Shown in pieces: positions 39,514-53,125 of a DNA stretch of 64,000 bases. Below the pieces are notes generated by a model, which was given only the letters and a program-made list of their open reading frames with translations, was not told the origin of the DNA and made no database searches. Source of the stretch: Skeletonema tropicum (Eukaryota; Bacillariophyta; Thalassiosirophyceae; Thalassiosirales; Thalassiosiraceae); the NCBI GenBank assembly GCA_037178625.1, contig CM074146.1:1550001-1614000 (forward strand). The letters run 5' to 3'. The position numbers were made by a program, and so were the translations under genes. Position 1 is the first letter of the stretch. The number at the start of each line of letters is the position of its first letter.

Positions 39514-41462
39514 AATGACAATCCAAACAACAACAATATCATCTCATCCTCCCACCACCGCAACTACCAAATCCATTCTCATCCACCACCCACCACCACC
39601 GATTCTTCCACCATCAGCGGTGGTGGATGAGGATTGAGATTGGATGCACCACACAACACACCAATACAAAGTGAGCCGCAAGGCGAATTGGGGAGGAGAG
39701 TGGATTTGATGTGTTGTTGGTAATAATGTTGATAATGATGGTATCGGTATCGAAGCTGGTGAAAGTCTTTTTTTGTCCATTTTGTTGAAATGCCGAAATT
39801 TCAAAGCGACTTTGGCGCTGACATTCAGGTTCTAGGGCTAGAGTCGCTTTAGTTGAGTACATTGACAAGGGATCGGTATATGGCTTTGAAACTACAACCA
39901 ATCGATAGGGCGCAACGAGAGGATTCCAAATCACCACTCATTGCTTTCATACGACTTTTGTAAAGGAAGATATCAAGGAAAAGGCGGATTCTATGAATGA
40001 TGTGCTTCGATTTCGATGGATGATATGATTCGCTATTCACTGTTGTTCAACATGGAAACAGACTACAGCTACAGATGAAGATGTAGCGCTCTAGAGAGAG
40101 AATGAAGGTAGCATAATAATAATTTAAAAATGATACAAGACGTATCAATTAAATATCGTGTATGTCAACAAAGGCACTGTCATAACAATCACACGCACAA
40201 ACTAAAATCCATCAAAACCTCACGCTCGCTCACGCACGGCACACAACTAACATCATACATCATTGCAACCATGATGTCAAACCGACGCTACCAAAACAAT
40301 ACTATTACTTCTCCTCCTTCTTCATGCCATTACAGTCCATTCCTTCAGTAACGATGCAGCTGCAATAATAACTGGCGCGATGACGATGAATTCAAAATTA
40401 TTAGCATGGCAAGCAGCAGTAGTAGTTTCGCCGCTCACTACTTTACCGTTCGACACATCATCATCGTCGTCATCATGGGAGAGGAGTGTCGATGATGACG
40501 TTATTGGAGATCGATGATCGATCAGCGGTATGTTATTTGAGACGGACATCTTGATTTGCGAATCCGGCATTCACTTTTGATTTTTTGACCATCATGCAAG
40601 CACATGCATCTTGCAGCTCACAATGACACTACATAAACGGTCATATCTTGTCTCCTACGCGGCCAATCAAGACAATAAGTAGTGATTTGGAAAGCCCTCA
40701 TTGAGCTCTATCGATTAGGTCTATAATGGGGCCTCATTGGAGGTCTTTTCACAGATCGAATCCGTCAAAAACAGGGCAAGAAAGTCGCCGACAGCTCGAA
40801 ATCCACCGCCAGAGCCAGAATTTCAATGCAGAGGTCCGAATTGACCAAAATACGATGTGACAACCAATCGAAAGCTCTCTTCAAGCTCTATCGTTATATA
40901 ATCATCATTACCACTGCGATCTCCAAAATCCAAACAGTATAATCACTGCTCGGCCGAGGGCCTCGCGAAAAATTGACTCTTACTGCAGCGATGTCATGAT
41001 GGGTTGGTACACGTTGAGATCCAAAAACGCGACCACGTAGATCATTAATAATCACAGCCTCAGGGAGGGGTCGCACTCGCCTAAGAACTAAGAACGAAGA
41101 ACGCGCTGAAGAACGATTACTTAATGGGCGCCGTCAATGAACTTAGTTACGGGTGGGCTCTACAAAGACACTCGACATGACAGTCGGTACATGTACCGTA
41201 CCGTCCTACCGTCCATCCATCCATTACTCACTATCCGTCATTCGTCCATACAATGACACACGGTTGGCTCCTGGCTCCCCTCCCTTCGGTCGGCTCGCTT
41301 CTATTCCAATAATATAACAATCAAACCACACTACTCCCAACATAACAATCAACCAATCCAACACCAGTGTCAGCAGCAGTAGCAGCAGTCAACCTCCTCA
41401 TCATTGCTGCTGCTGGTGTTGGATACGAATGGCAGCAGCAGTAGCAACCAAATGATCAGTAT
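39514..41462 (+). repeat. Satellite copy 9 (1,949 bp)
   Basis: Candidate gene shifted by an extra A (near 40294) and an extra T (near 40427). Around 41090-41110 the usual AAGAACGCTTCGCTG reads AAGAACGAAGAACGCGCTG, a small local duplication. Confidence 0.95.
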
Positions 41463-43404
41463 AATGACAATCCAAACAACAACAATATCATCTCATCCTC
41501 CCACCACCGCAACTACCAAATCCATTCTCATCCACCACCCACCACCACCGATTCTTCCACCATCAGCGGTGGTGGATGAGGATTGAGATTGGATGCACCA
41601 CACAACACACCAATACAAAGTGAGCCGCAAGGCGAATTGGGGAGGAGAGTGGATTTGATGTGTTGTTGGTAATAATGTTGATAATGATGGTATCGGTATC
41701 GAAGCTGGTGAAAGTCTTTTTTTTGTCCATTTTGTTGAAATGCCGAAATTTCAAAGCGACTTTGGCGCTGACATTCAGGTTCTAGGGCTAGAGTCGCTTT
41801 AGTTGAGTACATTGACAAGGGATCGGTATATGGCTTTGAAACTACAACCAATCGATAGGGCGCAACGAGAGGATTCCAAATCACCACTCATTGCTTTCAT
41901 ACGACTTTTGTAAAGGAAGATATCAAGGAAAAGGCGGATTCTATGAATGATGTGCTTCGATTTCGATGGATGATATGATTCGCTATTCACTGTTGTTCAA
42001 CATGGAAACAGACTACAGCTACAGATGAAGATGTAGCGCTCTAGAGAGAGAATGAAGGTAGCATAATAATAATTTAAAAATGATACAAGACGTATCAATT
42101 AAATATCGTGTATGTCAACAAAGGCACTGTCATAACAATCACACGCACAAACTAAAATCCATCAAAACCTCACGCTCGCTCACGCACGGCACACAACTAA
42201 CATCATACATCATTGCAACCATGATGTCAAACCGACGCTACCAAACAATACTATTACTTCTCCTCCTTCTTCATGCCATTACAGTCCATTCCTTCAGTAA
42301 CGATGCAGCTGCAATAATAACTGGCGCGATGACGATGAATTCAAAATTATTAGCATGGCAAGCAGCAGTAGTAGTTCGCCGCTCACTACTTTACCGTTCG
42401 ACACATCATCATCGTCGTCATCATGGGAGAGGAGTGTCGATGATGACGTTATTGGAGATCGATGATCGATCAGCGGTATGTTATTTGAGACGGACATCTT
42501 GATTTGCGAATCCGGCATTCACTTTTGATTTTTTGACCATCATGCAAGCACATGCATCTTGCAGCTCACAATGACACTACATAACGGTCATATCTTGTCT
42601 CCTACGCGGCCAATCAAGACAATAAGTAGTGATTTGGAAAGCCCTCATTGAGCTCTATCGATTAGGTCTATAATGGGCCTCATTGGAGGTCTTTTCACAG
42701 ATCGAATCCGTCAAAAACAGGGCAAGAAAGTCGCCGACAGCTCGAAATCCACCGCCAGAGCCAGAATTTCAATGCAGAGGTCCGAATTTGACCAAAATAC
42801 GATGTGACAACCAATCGAAAGCTCTCTTCAAGCTCTATCGTTATATATCATCATTACCACTGCGATCTCCAAAATCCAAACAGTATAATCACTGCTCGGC
42901 CGAGGGCCTCGCGAAAAATTGACTCTTACTGCAGCGATGTCATGATGGGTTGGTACACGTTGAGATCCAAAAACGCGACCACGTAGATCATTAATAATCA
43001 CAGCTCAGGGAGGGGTCGCACTCGCCTGCCTAAGAACTAAGAACGCTTCGCTGAAGAACGATTACTTAATGGGGCGCCGTCAATGAACTTAGTTACGGGT
43101 GGGCTCTACAAAGACACTCGACATGACAGTCGGTACATGTACCGTACCGTCCTACCGTCCATCCATCTTACTCACTATCCGTCATTCGTCCATACAATGA
43201 CACGGTTGGCTCCTGGCTCCCCTCCCTTCGGTCGGCTCGCTTCTATTCCAATAATATAACAATCAAACCACACTACTCCCAACATAACAATCAACCAATC
43301 CAACACCAGTGTCAGCAGCAGTAGCAGCAGTCAACCTCCTCATCATTGCTGCTGCTGGTGTTGGATACGAATGGCAGCAGCAGTAGCAACCAAATGATCA
43401 GTAT
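41463..43404 (+). repeat. Satellite copy 10 (1,942 bp)
   Basis: Candidate gene intact. A four-base duplication (CGCCTGCCTAAG) lies near 43024. Confidence 0.95.
42221..42651 (+). CDS. Candidate two-exon small protein (satellite copy 10)
   Basis: Same product and intron as at 28635-29065. Confidence 0.4.
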
Positions 43405-45342
43405 AATGACAATCCAAACAACAACAATATCATCTCATCCTCCCACCACCGCAACTACCAAATCCATTCTCATCCACCACCCACCACCACCGATTCTTCC
43501 ACCATCAGCGGTGGTGGATGAGGATTGAGATTGGATGCACCACACAACACACCAATACAAAGTGAGCCGCAAGGCGAATTGGGGAGGAGAGTGGATTTGA
43601 TGTGTTGTTGGTAATAATGTTGATAATGATGGTATCGGTATCGAAGCTGGTGAAAGTCTTTTTTGTCCATTTTGTTGAAATGCCGAAATTTCAAAGCGAC
43701 TTTGGCGCTGACATTCAGGTTCTAGGGCTAGAGTCGCTTTAGTTGAGTACATTGACAAGGGATCGGTATATGGCTTTGAAACTACAACCAATCGATAGGG
43801 CGCAACGAGAGGATTCCAAATCACCACTCATTGCTTTCATACGACTTTTGTAAAGGAAGATATCAAGGAAAAGGCGGATTCTATGAATGATGTGCTTCGA
43901 TTTCGATGGATGATATGATTCGCTATTCACTGTTGTTCAACATGGAAACAGACTACAGCTACAGATGAAGATGTAGCGCTCTAGAGAGAGAATGAAGGTA
44001 GCATAATAATAATTTAAAAATGATACAAGACGTATCAATTAAATATCGTGTATGTCAACAAAGGCACTGTCATAACAATCACACGCACAAAACTAAAATC
44101 CATCAAAACCTCACGCTCGCTCACGCACGGCACACAACTAACATCATACATCATTGCAACCATGATGTCAAACCGACGCTACCAAACAATACTATTACTT
44201 CTCCTCCTTCTTCATGCCATTACAGTCCATTCCTTCAGTAACGATGCAGCTGCAATAATAACTGGCGCGATGACGATGAATTCAAAATTATTAGCATGGC
44301 AAGCAGCAGTAGTAGTTCGCCGCTCACTACTTTACCGTTCGACACATCATCATCGTCGTCATCATGGGAGAGGAGTGTCGATGATGACGTTATTGGAGAT
44401 CGATGATCGATCAGCGGTATGTTATTTGAGACGGACATCTTGATTTGCGAATCCGGCATTCACTTTTGATTTTTTGACCATCATGCAAGCACATGCATCT
44501 TGCAGCTCACAATGACACTACATAACGGTCATATCTTGTCTCCTACGCGGCCAATCAAGACAATAAGTAGTGATTTGGAAAGCCCTCATTGAGCTCTATC
44601 GATTAGGTCTATAATGGGCCTCATTGGAGGTCTTTTCACAGATCGAATCCGTCAAAAACAGGGCAAGAAAGTCGCCGACAGCTCGAAATCCACCGCCAGA
44701 GCCAGAATTTCAATGCAGAGGTCCGAATTTGACCAAAATACGATGTGACAACCAATCGAAAGCTCTCTTCAAGCTCTATCGTTATATATCATCATTACCA
44801 CTGCGATCTCCAAAATCCAAACAGTATAATCACTGCTCGGCCCGAGGGCCTCGCGAAAAATTGACTCTTACTGCAGCGATGTCATGATGGGTTGGTACAC
44901 GTTGAGATCCAAAAACGCGACCACGTAGATCATTAATAATCACAGCTCAGGGAGGGGTCGCACTCGCCTAAGAACTAAGAACGCTTCGCTGAAGAACGAT
45001 TACTTAATGGGGCGCCGTCAATGAACTTAGTTACGGGTGGGCTCTACAAAGACACTCGACATGACAGTCGGTACATGTACCGTACCGTCCTACCGTCCAT
45101 CCATCTTACTCACTATCCGTCATTCGTCCATACAATGACACGGTTGGCTCCTGGCTCCCCTCCCTTCGGTCGGCTCGCTTCTATTCCAATAATATAACAA
45201 TCAAACCACACTACTCCCAACATAACAATCAACCAATCCAACACCAGTGTCAGCAGCAGTAGCAGCAGTCAACCTCCTCATCATTGCTGCTGCTGGTGTT
45301 GGATACGAATGGCAGCAGCAGTAGCAACCAAATGATCAGTAT
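43405..45342 (+). repeat. Satellite copy 11 (1,938 bp)
   Basis: An extra A upstream of the inner ATG (near 44090) breaks the longer upstream frame but leaves the candidate gene intact. Confidence 0.95.
44162..44592 (+). CDS. Candidate two-exon small protein (satellite copy 11)
   Basis: Same product and intron as at 28635-29065. Here the upstream in-frame extension is lost while the signal-peptide start is kept. Confidence 0.4.
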
Positions 45343-47294
45343 AATGACAATCCAAACAACAACAATATCATCTCATCCTCCCACCACCGCAACTACCAAA
45401 TCCATTCTCATCCACCACCCACCACCACCGATTCTTCCACCATCAGCGGTGGTGGATGAGGATTGAGATTGGATGCACCACACAACACACCAATACAAAG
45501 TGAGCCGCAAGGGCGAATTGGGGAGGAGAGTGGATTTGATGTGTTGTTGGTAATAATGTTGATAATGATGGTATCGGTATCGAAGCTGGTGAAAGTCTTT
45601 TTTTGTCCATTTTTGTTGAAATGCCGAAATTTCAAAGCGACTTTGGCGCTGACATTCAGGTTCTAGGGCTAGAGTCGCTTTAGTTGAGTACATGACAAGG
45701 GATCGGTATATGGCTTTGAAACTACAACCAATCGATAGGGCGCAACGAGAGGATTCCAAATCACCACTCATTGCTTTCATACGACTTTGTAAAGGAAGAT
45801 ATCAAGGAAAAGGCGGATTCTATGAATGATGTGCTTCGATTTCGATGGATGATATGATTCGCTATTCACTGTTGTGTTTCAACATGGAAACAGATACAGC
45901 TACAGATGAAGATGTAGCGCTCTAGAGAGAGAATGAAGGTAGCATAATAATAATTTAAAAATGATACAAGACGTATCAATTAAATATCGTGTATGTCAAC
46001 AAAGGCACTGTCATAACAATCACACGCACAAACTAAAATCCATCAAAACCTCACGCTCGCTCACGCACGGCACACAACTAACATCATACATCATTGCAAC
46101 CATGATGTCAAACGACGCTACCAAAACAATACTATTACTTCTCCTCCTTCTTCATGCCATTACAGTCCATTCCTTCAGTAACGATGCAGCTGCAATAATA
46201 ACTGGCGGCGATGACGATGAATTCAAAAATTATTAGCATGGCAAGCAGCAGTAGTAGTTCGCCGCTCACTACTTTTTTTTTTTACCGTTCGACACATCAT
46301 CATCATCGTCGTCATCATGGGAGAGGAGGAGTGTCGTTATTGGAGATCGATGATCGATCAGCGGTATGTTATTTGAGACGGACATCTTGATTTGCGAATC
46401 CGGCATTCACTTTTGATTTTTTGACCATCATGCAAGCACACATGCATCTTGCAGCTCACAATGACACTACATAACGGTCATATCTTGTCTCCTACGCGGC
46501 CAATCAAGACAATAAGTAGTGATTTGGAAAGCCCTCATTGAGCTCTATCGATTAGGTCTATAATGGGCCTCATTGGAGGTCTTTTCACAGATCGAATCCG
46601 TCAAAAACAGGGCAAGAAAGTCGCCGACAGCTCGAAATCCACCGCCAGAGCCAGAATTTCAATGCAGAGGTCCGAATTTGACCAAAATACGATGTGACAA
46701 CCAATCGAAAGCTCTCTTCAAGCCTCTATCGTTATATATCATCATTACCACTGCGATCTCCAAAATCCAAACAGTATAATCACTGCTCGGCCGAGGGCCT
46801 CGCGAAAAATTGACTCTTACTGCAGCGATGTCATGATGGGTTGGTACACGTTGAGATCCAAAAACGCGACCACGTAGATCATTAATAATCACAGCTCAGG
46901 GAGGGGTCGCACTCGCCTAAGAACTAAGAACGCTTCGCTGAAGAACGATTACTTAATGGGGCGCCGTCAATGAACTTAGTTTACGGGTGGGCTCTACAAA
47001 GACACTCGACATGACAGTCGGTACATGTACCGTGTACCGTCCTACCGTCCATCCATCTTACTCACTATCCGTCATTCGTCCATACAATGACACGGTTGGC
47101 TCCTGGCTCCCCTCCCTTCGGTCGGCTCGCTTCTATTCCAATAATATAACAATCAAACCACACTACTCCCAACATAACAATCAACCAATCCAACACCAGT
47201 GTCAGCAGCAGTAGCAGCAGTCAACCTCCTCATCATTGCTGCTGCTGGTGTTGGATACGAATGGCAGCAGCAGTAGCAACCAAATGATCAGTAT
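45343..47294 (+). repeat. Satellite copy 12 (1,952 bp), most altered copy
   Basis: Many indels within a few hundred bases: an 11-T run at 46273-46283 in place of three T, a nine-base loss near 46335, extra GA and CAT units and several one-base changes. The candidate gene is destroyed. The cluster suggests a poorly resolved spot in the assembly or an older copy. Confidence 0.95.
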
Positions 47295-49240
47295 AATGAC
47301 AATCCAAACAACAACAATATCATCTCATCCTCCCACCACCGCAACTACCAAATCCATTCTCATCCACCACCCACCACCACCGATTCTTCCACCATCAGCG
47401 GTGGTGGATGAGGATTGAGATTGGATGCACCACACAACACACCAATACAAAGTGAGCCGCAAGGCGAATTGGGGAGGAGAGTGGATTTGATGTGTTGTTG
47501 GTAATAATGTTGATAATGATGGTATCGGTATCGAAGCTGGTGAAAGTCTTTTTTTGTCCATTTTGTTGAAATGCCGAAATTTCAAAGCGACTTTGGCGCT
47601 GACATTCAGGTTCTAGGGCTAGAGTCGCTTTAGTTGAGTACATTGACAAGGGATCGGTATATGGCTTTGAAACTACAACCAATCGATAGGGCGCAACGAG
47701 AGGATTCCAAATCACCACTCATTGCTTTCATACGGACTTTTGTAAAGGAAGATATCAAGGAAAAGGCGGATTCTATGAATGATGTGCTTCGATTTCGATG
47801 GATGATATGATTCGCTATTCACTGTTGTTCAACATGGAAACAGACTACAAGCTACAGATGAAGATGTAGCGCTCTAGAGAGAGAATGAAGGTAGCATAAT
47901 AATAATTTAAAAATGATACAAGACGTATCAATTAAATATCGTGTATGTCAACAAAGGCACTGTCATAACAATCACACGCACAAACTAAAATCCATCAAAA
48001 CCTCACGCTCGCTCACGCACGGCACACAACTAACATCATACATCATTGCAACCATGATGTCAAACCGACGCTACCAAACAATACTATTACACTTCTCCTC
48101 CTTCTTCATGCCATTACAGTCCATTCCTTCAGTAACGATGCAGCTGCAATAATAACTGGCGCGATGACGATGAATTCAAAATTATTAGCATGGCAAGCAG
48201 CAGTAGTAGTTCGCCGCTCACTACTTTACCGTTCGACACATTCATCATCGTCGTCATCATGGGAGAGGAGTGTCGATGATGACGTTATTGGAGATCGATG
48301 ATCGATCAGCGGTATGTTATTTGAGACGGACATCTTGATTTGCGAATCCGGCATTCACTTTTGATTTTTTGACCATCATGCAAGCACATGCATCTTGCAG
48401 CTCACAATGACACTACATAACGGTCATATCTTGTCTCCTACGCGGCCAATCAAGACAATAAGTAGTGATTTGGAAAGCCCTCATTGAGCTCTATCGATTA
48501 GGTCTATAATGGGCCTCATTGGAGGTCTTTTCACAGATCGAATCCGTCAAAAACAGGGCAAAAGAAAGTCGCCGACAGCTCGAAATCCACCGCCAGAGCC
48601 AGAATTTCAATGCAGAGGTCCGAATTTGACCAAAATACGATGTGACAACCAATCGAAAGCTCTCTTCAAGCTCTATCGTTATATATCATCATTACCACTG
48701 CGATCTCCAAAATCCAAACAGTATAATCACTGCTCGGCCGAGGGCCTCGCGAAAAATTGACTCTTACTGCAGCGATGTCATGATGGGTTGGTACACGTTG
48801 AGATCCAAAAACGCGACCACGTAAGATCATTAATAATCACAGCTCAGGGAGGGGTCGCACTCGCCTAAGAACTAAGAACGCTTCGCTGAAGAACGATTAC
48901 TTAATGGGGCGCCGTCAATGAACTTAAGTTACGGGTGGGCTCTACAAAGACACTCGACATGACAGTCGGTACATGTACCGTACCGTCCTACCGTCCATCC
49001 ATCTTACTCACTATCCGTCATTCGTCCATACAATGACACGGTTGGCTCCTGGCTCCCCTCCCTTCGGTCGGCTCGCTTCTATTCCAATAATATAACAATC
49101 AAACCACACTACTCCCAACATAACAATCAACCAATCCAACACCAGTGTCAGCAGCAGTAGCAGCAGTCAACCTCCTCATCATTGCTGCTGCTGGTGTTGG
49201 ATACGAATGGCAGCAGCAGTAGCAACCAAATGATCAGTAT
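47295..49240 (+). repeat. Satellite copy 13 (1,946 bp)
   Basis: Candidate gene (start 48054) broken by an AC insertion in the signal-peptide region near 48090. Confidence 0.95.
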
Positions 49241-51182
49241 AATGACAATCCAAACAACAACAATATCATCTCATCCTCCCACCACCGCAACTACCAAATC
49301 CATTCTCATCCACCACCCACCACCACCGATTCTTCCACCATCAGCGGTGGTGGATGAGGATTGAGATTGGATGCACCACACAACACACCAATACAAAGTG
49401 AGCCGCAAGGCGAATTGGGGAGGAGAGTGGATTTGATGTGTTGTTTGGTAATAATGTTGATAATGATGGTATCGGTATCGAAGCTGGTGAAAGTCTTTTT
49501 TTGTCCATTTTGTTGAAATGCCGAAATTTCAAAGCGACTTTGGCGCTGACATTCAGGTTCTAGGGCTAGAGTCGCTTTAGTTGAGTACATTGACAAGGGA
49601 TCGGTATATGGCTTTGAAACTACAACCAATCGATAGGGCGCAACGAGAGGATTCCAAATCACCACTCATTGCTTTCATACGACTTTTGTAAAGGAAGATA
49701 TCAAGGAAAAGGCGGATTCTATGAATGATGTGCTTCGATTTCGATGATGATATGATTCGCTATTCACTGTTGTTCAACATGGAAACAGACTACAGCTACA
49801 GATGAAGATGTAGCGCTCTAGAGAGAGAATGAAGGTAGCATAATAATAATTTAAAAATGATACAAGACGTATCAATTAAATATCGTGTATGTCAACAAAG
49901 GCACTGTCATAACAATCACACGCACAAACTAAAATCCATCAAAACCTCACGCTCGCTCACGCACGGCACACAACTAACATCATACATCATTGCAACCATG
50001 ATGTCAAACCGACGCTACCAAACAATACTATTACTTCTCCTCCTTCTTCATGCCATTACAGTCCATTCCTTCAGTAACGATGCAGCTGCAATAATAACTG
50101 GCGCGATGACGATGAATTCAAAATTATTAGCATGGCAAGCAGCAGTAGTAGTTCGCCGCTCACTACTTTACCGTTCGACACATCATCATCGTCGTCATCA
50201 TGGGAGAGGAGTGTCGATGATGACGTTATTGGAGATCGATGATCGATCATCAGCGGTATGTTATTTGAGACGGACATCTTGATTTGCGAATCCGGCATTC
50301 ACTTTTGATTTTTTGACCCATCATGCAAGCACATGCATCTTGCAGCTCACAATGACACTACATAACGGTCATATCTTGTCTCCTACGCGGCCAATCAAGA
50401 CAATAAGTAGTGATTTGGAAAGCCCTCATTGAGCTCTATCGATTAGGTCTATAATGGGCCTCATTGGAGGTCTTTTCACAGATCGAATCCGTCAAAAAAC
50501 AGGGCAAGAAAGTCGCCGACAGCTCGAAATCCACCGCCAGAGCCAGAATTTCAATGCAGAGGTCCGAATTTGACCAAAATACGATGTGACAACCAATCGA
50601 AAGCTCTCTTCAAGCTCTATCGTTATATATCATCATTACCACTGCGATCTCCAAAATCCAAACAGTATAATCACTGCTCGGCCGAGGGCCTCGCGAAAAA
50701 TTGACTCTTACTGCAGCGATGTCATGATGGGTTGGTACACGTTGAGATCCAAAAACGCGACCACGTAGATCATTAATAATCACAGCTCAGGGAGGGGTCG
50801 CACTCGCCTAAGAACTAAGAACGCTTCGCTGAAGAACGATTACTTAATGGGGCGCCGTCAATGAACTTAGTTACGGGTGGGCTCTACAAAGACACTCGAC
50901 ATGACAGTCGGTACATGTACCGTACCGTCCTACCGTCCATCCATCTTACTCACTATCCGTCATTCGTCCATACAATGACACGGTTGGCTCCTGGCTCCCC
51001 TCCCTTCGGTCGGCTCGCTTCTATTCCAATAATATAACAATCAAACCACACTACTCCCAACATAACAATCAACCAATCCAACACCAGTGTCAGCAGCAGT
51101 AGCAGCAGTCAACCTCCTCATCATTGCTGCTGCTGGTGTTGGATACGAATGGCAGCAGCAGTAGCAACCAAATGATCAGTAT
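49241..51182 (+). repeat. Satellite copy 14 (1,942 bp)
   Basis: Candidate gene intact with one extra codon (CAT/ATC duplication near 50248) and one extra C in the intron. Confidence 0.95.
49998..50432 (+). CDS. Candidate two-exon small protein (satellite copy 14)
   Basis: Product of 114 residues: one extra Ser just before the splice donor (DDRSSA) compared with 28635-29065. The frame is kept on both sides of the intron. Confidence 0.4.
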
Positions 51183-53125
51183 AATGACAATCCAAACAAC
51201 AACAATATCATCTCATCCTCCCCACCACCGCAACTACCAAATCCATTCTCATCCACCACCCACCACCACCGATTCTTCCACCATCAGCGGTGGTGGATGA
51301 GGATTGAGATTGGATGCACCACACAACACACCAATACAAAGTGAGCCGCAAGGCGAATTGGGGAGGAGAGTGGATTTGATGTGTTGTTGGTAATAATGTT
51401 GATAATGATGGTATCGGTATCGAAGCTGGTGAAAGTCTTTTTTTGTCCATTTTGTTGAAATGCCGAAATTTCAAAGCGACTTTGGCGCTGACATTCAGGT
51501 TCTAGGGCTAGAGTCGCTTTAGTTGAGTACATTGACAAGGGATCGGTATATGGCTTTGAAAACTACAACCAATCGATAGGGCGCAACGAGAGGATTCCAA
51601 ATCACCACTCATTGCTTTCATACGACTTTTGTAAAGGAAGATATCAAGGAAAAGGCGGATTCTATGAATGATGTGCTTCGATTTCGATGGATGATATGAT
51701 TCGCTATTCACTGTTGTTCAACATGGAAACAGACTACAGCTACAGATGAAGATGTAGCGCTCTAGAGAGAGAATGAAGGTAGCATAATAATAATTTAAAA
51801 ATGATACAAGACGTATCAATTAAATATCGTGTATGTCAACAAAGGCACTGTCATAACAATCACACGCACAAACTAAAATCCATCAAAACCTCACGCTCGC
51901 TCACGCACGGCACACAACTAACATCATACATCATTGCAACCATGATGTCAAACCGACGCTACCAAACAATACTATTACTTCTCCTCCTTCTTCATGCCAT
52001 TACAGTCCATTCCTTCAGTAACGATGCAGCTGCAATAATAACTGGCGCGATGACGATGAATTCAAAATTATTAGCATGGCAAGCAGCAGTAGTAGTTCGC
52101 CGCTCACTACTTTACCGTTCGACACATCATCATCGTCGTCATCATGGGAGAGGAGTGTCGATGATGACGTTATTGGAGATCGATGATCGATCAGCGGTAT
52201 GTTATTTGAGACGGACATCTTGATTTGCGAATCCGGCATTCACTTTTGATTTTTTGACCATCATGCAAGCACATGCATCTTGCAGCTCACAATGACACTA
52301 CATAACGGTCATATCTTGTCTCCTACGCGGCCAATCAAGACAATAAGTAGTGATTTGGAAAGCCCTCATTGAGCTCTATCGATTAGGTCTATAATGGGCC
52401 TCATTGGAGGTCTTTTCACAGATCGAATCCGTCAAAAACAGGGCAAGAAAGTCGCCGACAGCTCGAAATCCACCGCCAGAGCCAGAATTTCAATGCAGAG
52501 GTCCGAATTTGACCAAAATACGATGTGACAACCAATCGAAAGCTCTCTTCAAGCTCTATCGTTATATATCATCATTACCACTGCGATCTCCAAAATCCAA
52601 ACAGTATAATCACTGCTCGGCCGAGGGCCTCGCGAAAAATTGACTCTTACTGCAGCGATGTCATGATGGGTTGGTACACGTTGAGATCCAAAAACGCGAC
52701 CACGTAGATCATTAATAATCACAGCTCAGGGAGGGGTCGCACTCGCCTAAGAACTAAGAACGCTTCGCTGAAGAACGATTACTTAATGGGGCGCCGTCAA
52801 TGAACTTAGTTACGGGTGGGCTCTACAAAGACACTCGACATGACAGTCGGTACATGTACCGTACCGTCCTACCGTCCATCCATCTTACTCTCACTATCCG
52901 TCATTCGTCCATACAATGACACGGTTTGGCTCCTGGCTCCCCTCCCTTCGGTCGGCTCGCTTCTATTCCAATAATATAACAATCAAACCACACTACTCCC
53001 AACATAACAATCAACCAATCCAACACCAGTGTCAGCAGCAGTAGCAGCAGTCAACCTCCTCATCATTGCTGCTGCTGGTGTTTGGATACGAATGGCAGCA
53101 GCAGTAGCAACCAAATGATCAGTAT
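51183..53125 (+). repeat. Satellite copy 15 (1,943 bp)
   Basis: Candidate gene intact. Confidence 0.95.
51942..52372 (+). CDS. Candidate two-exon small protein (satellite copy 15)
   Basis: Same product and intron as at 28635-29065. Confidence 0.4.
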
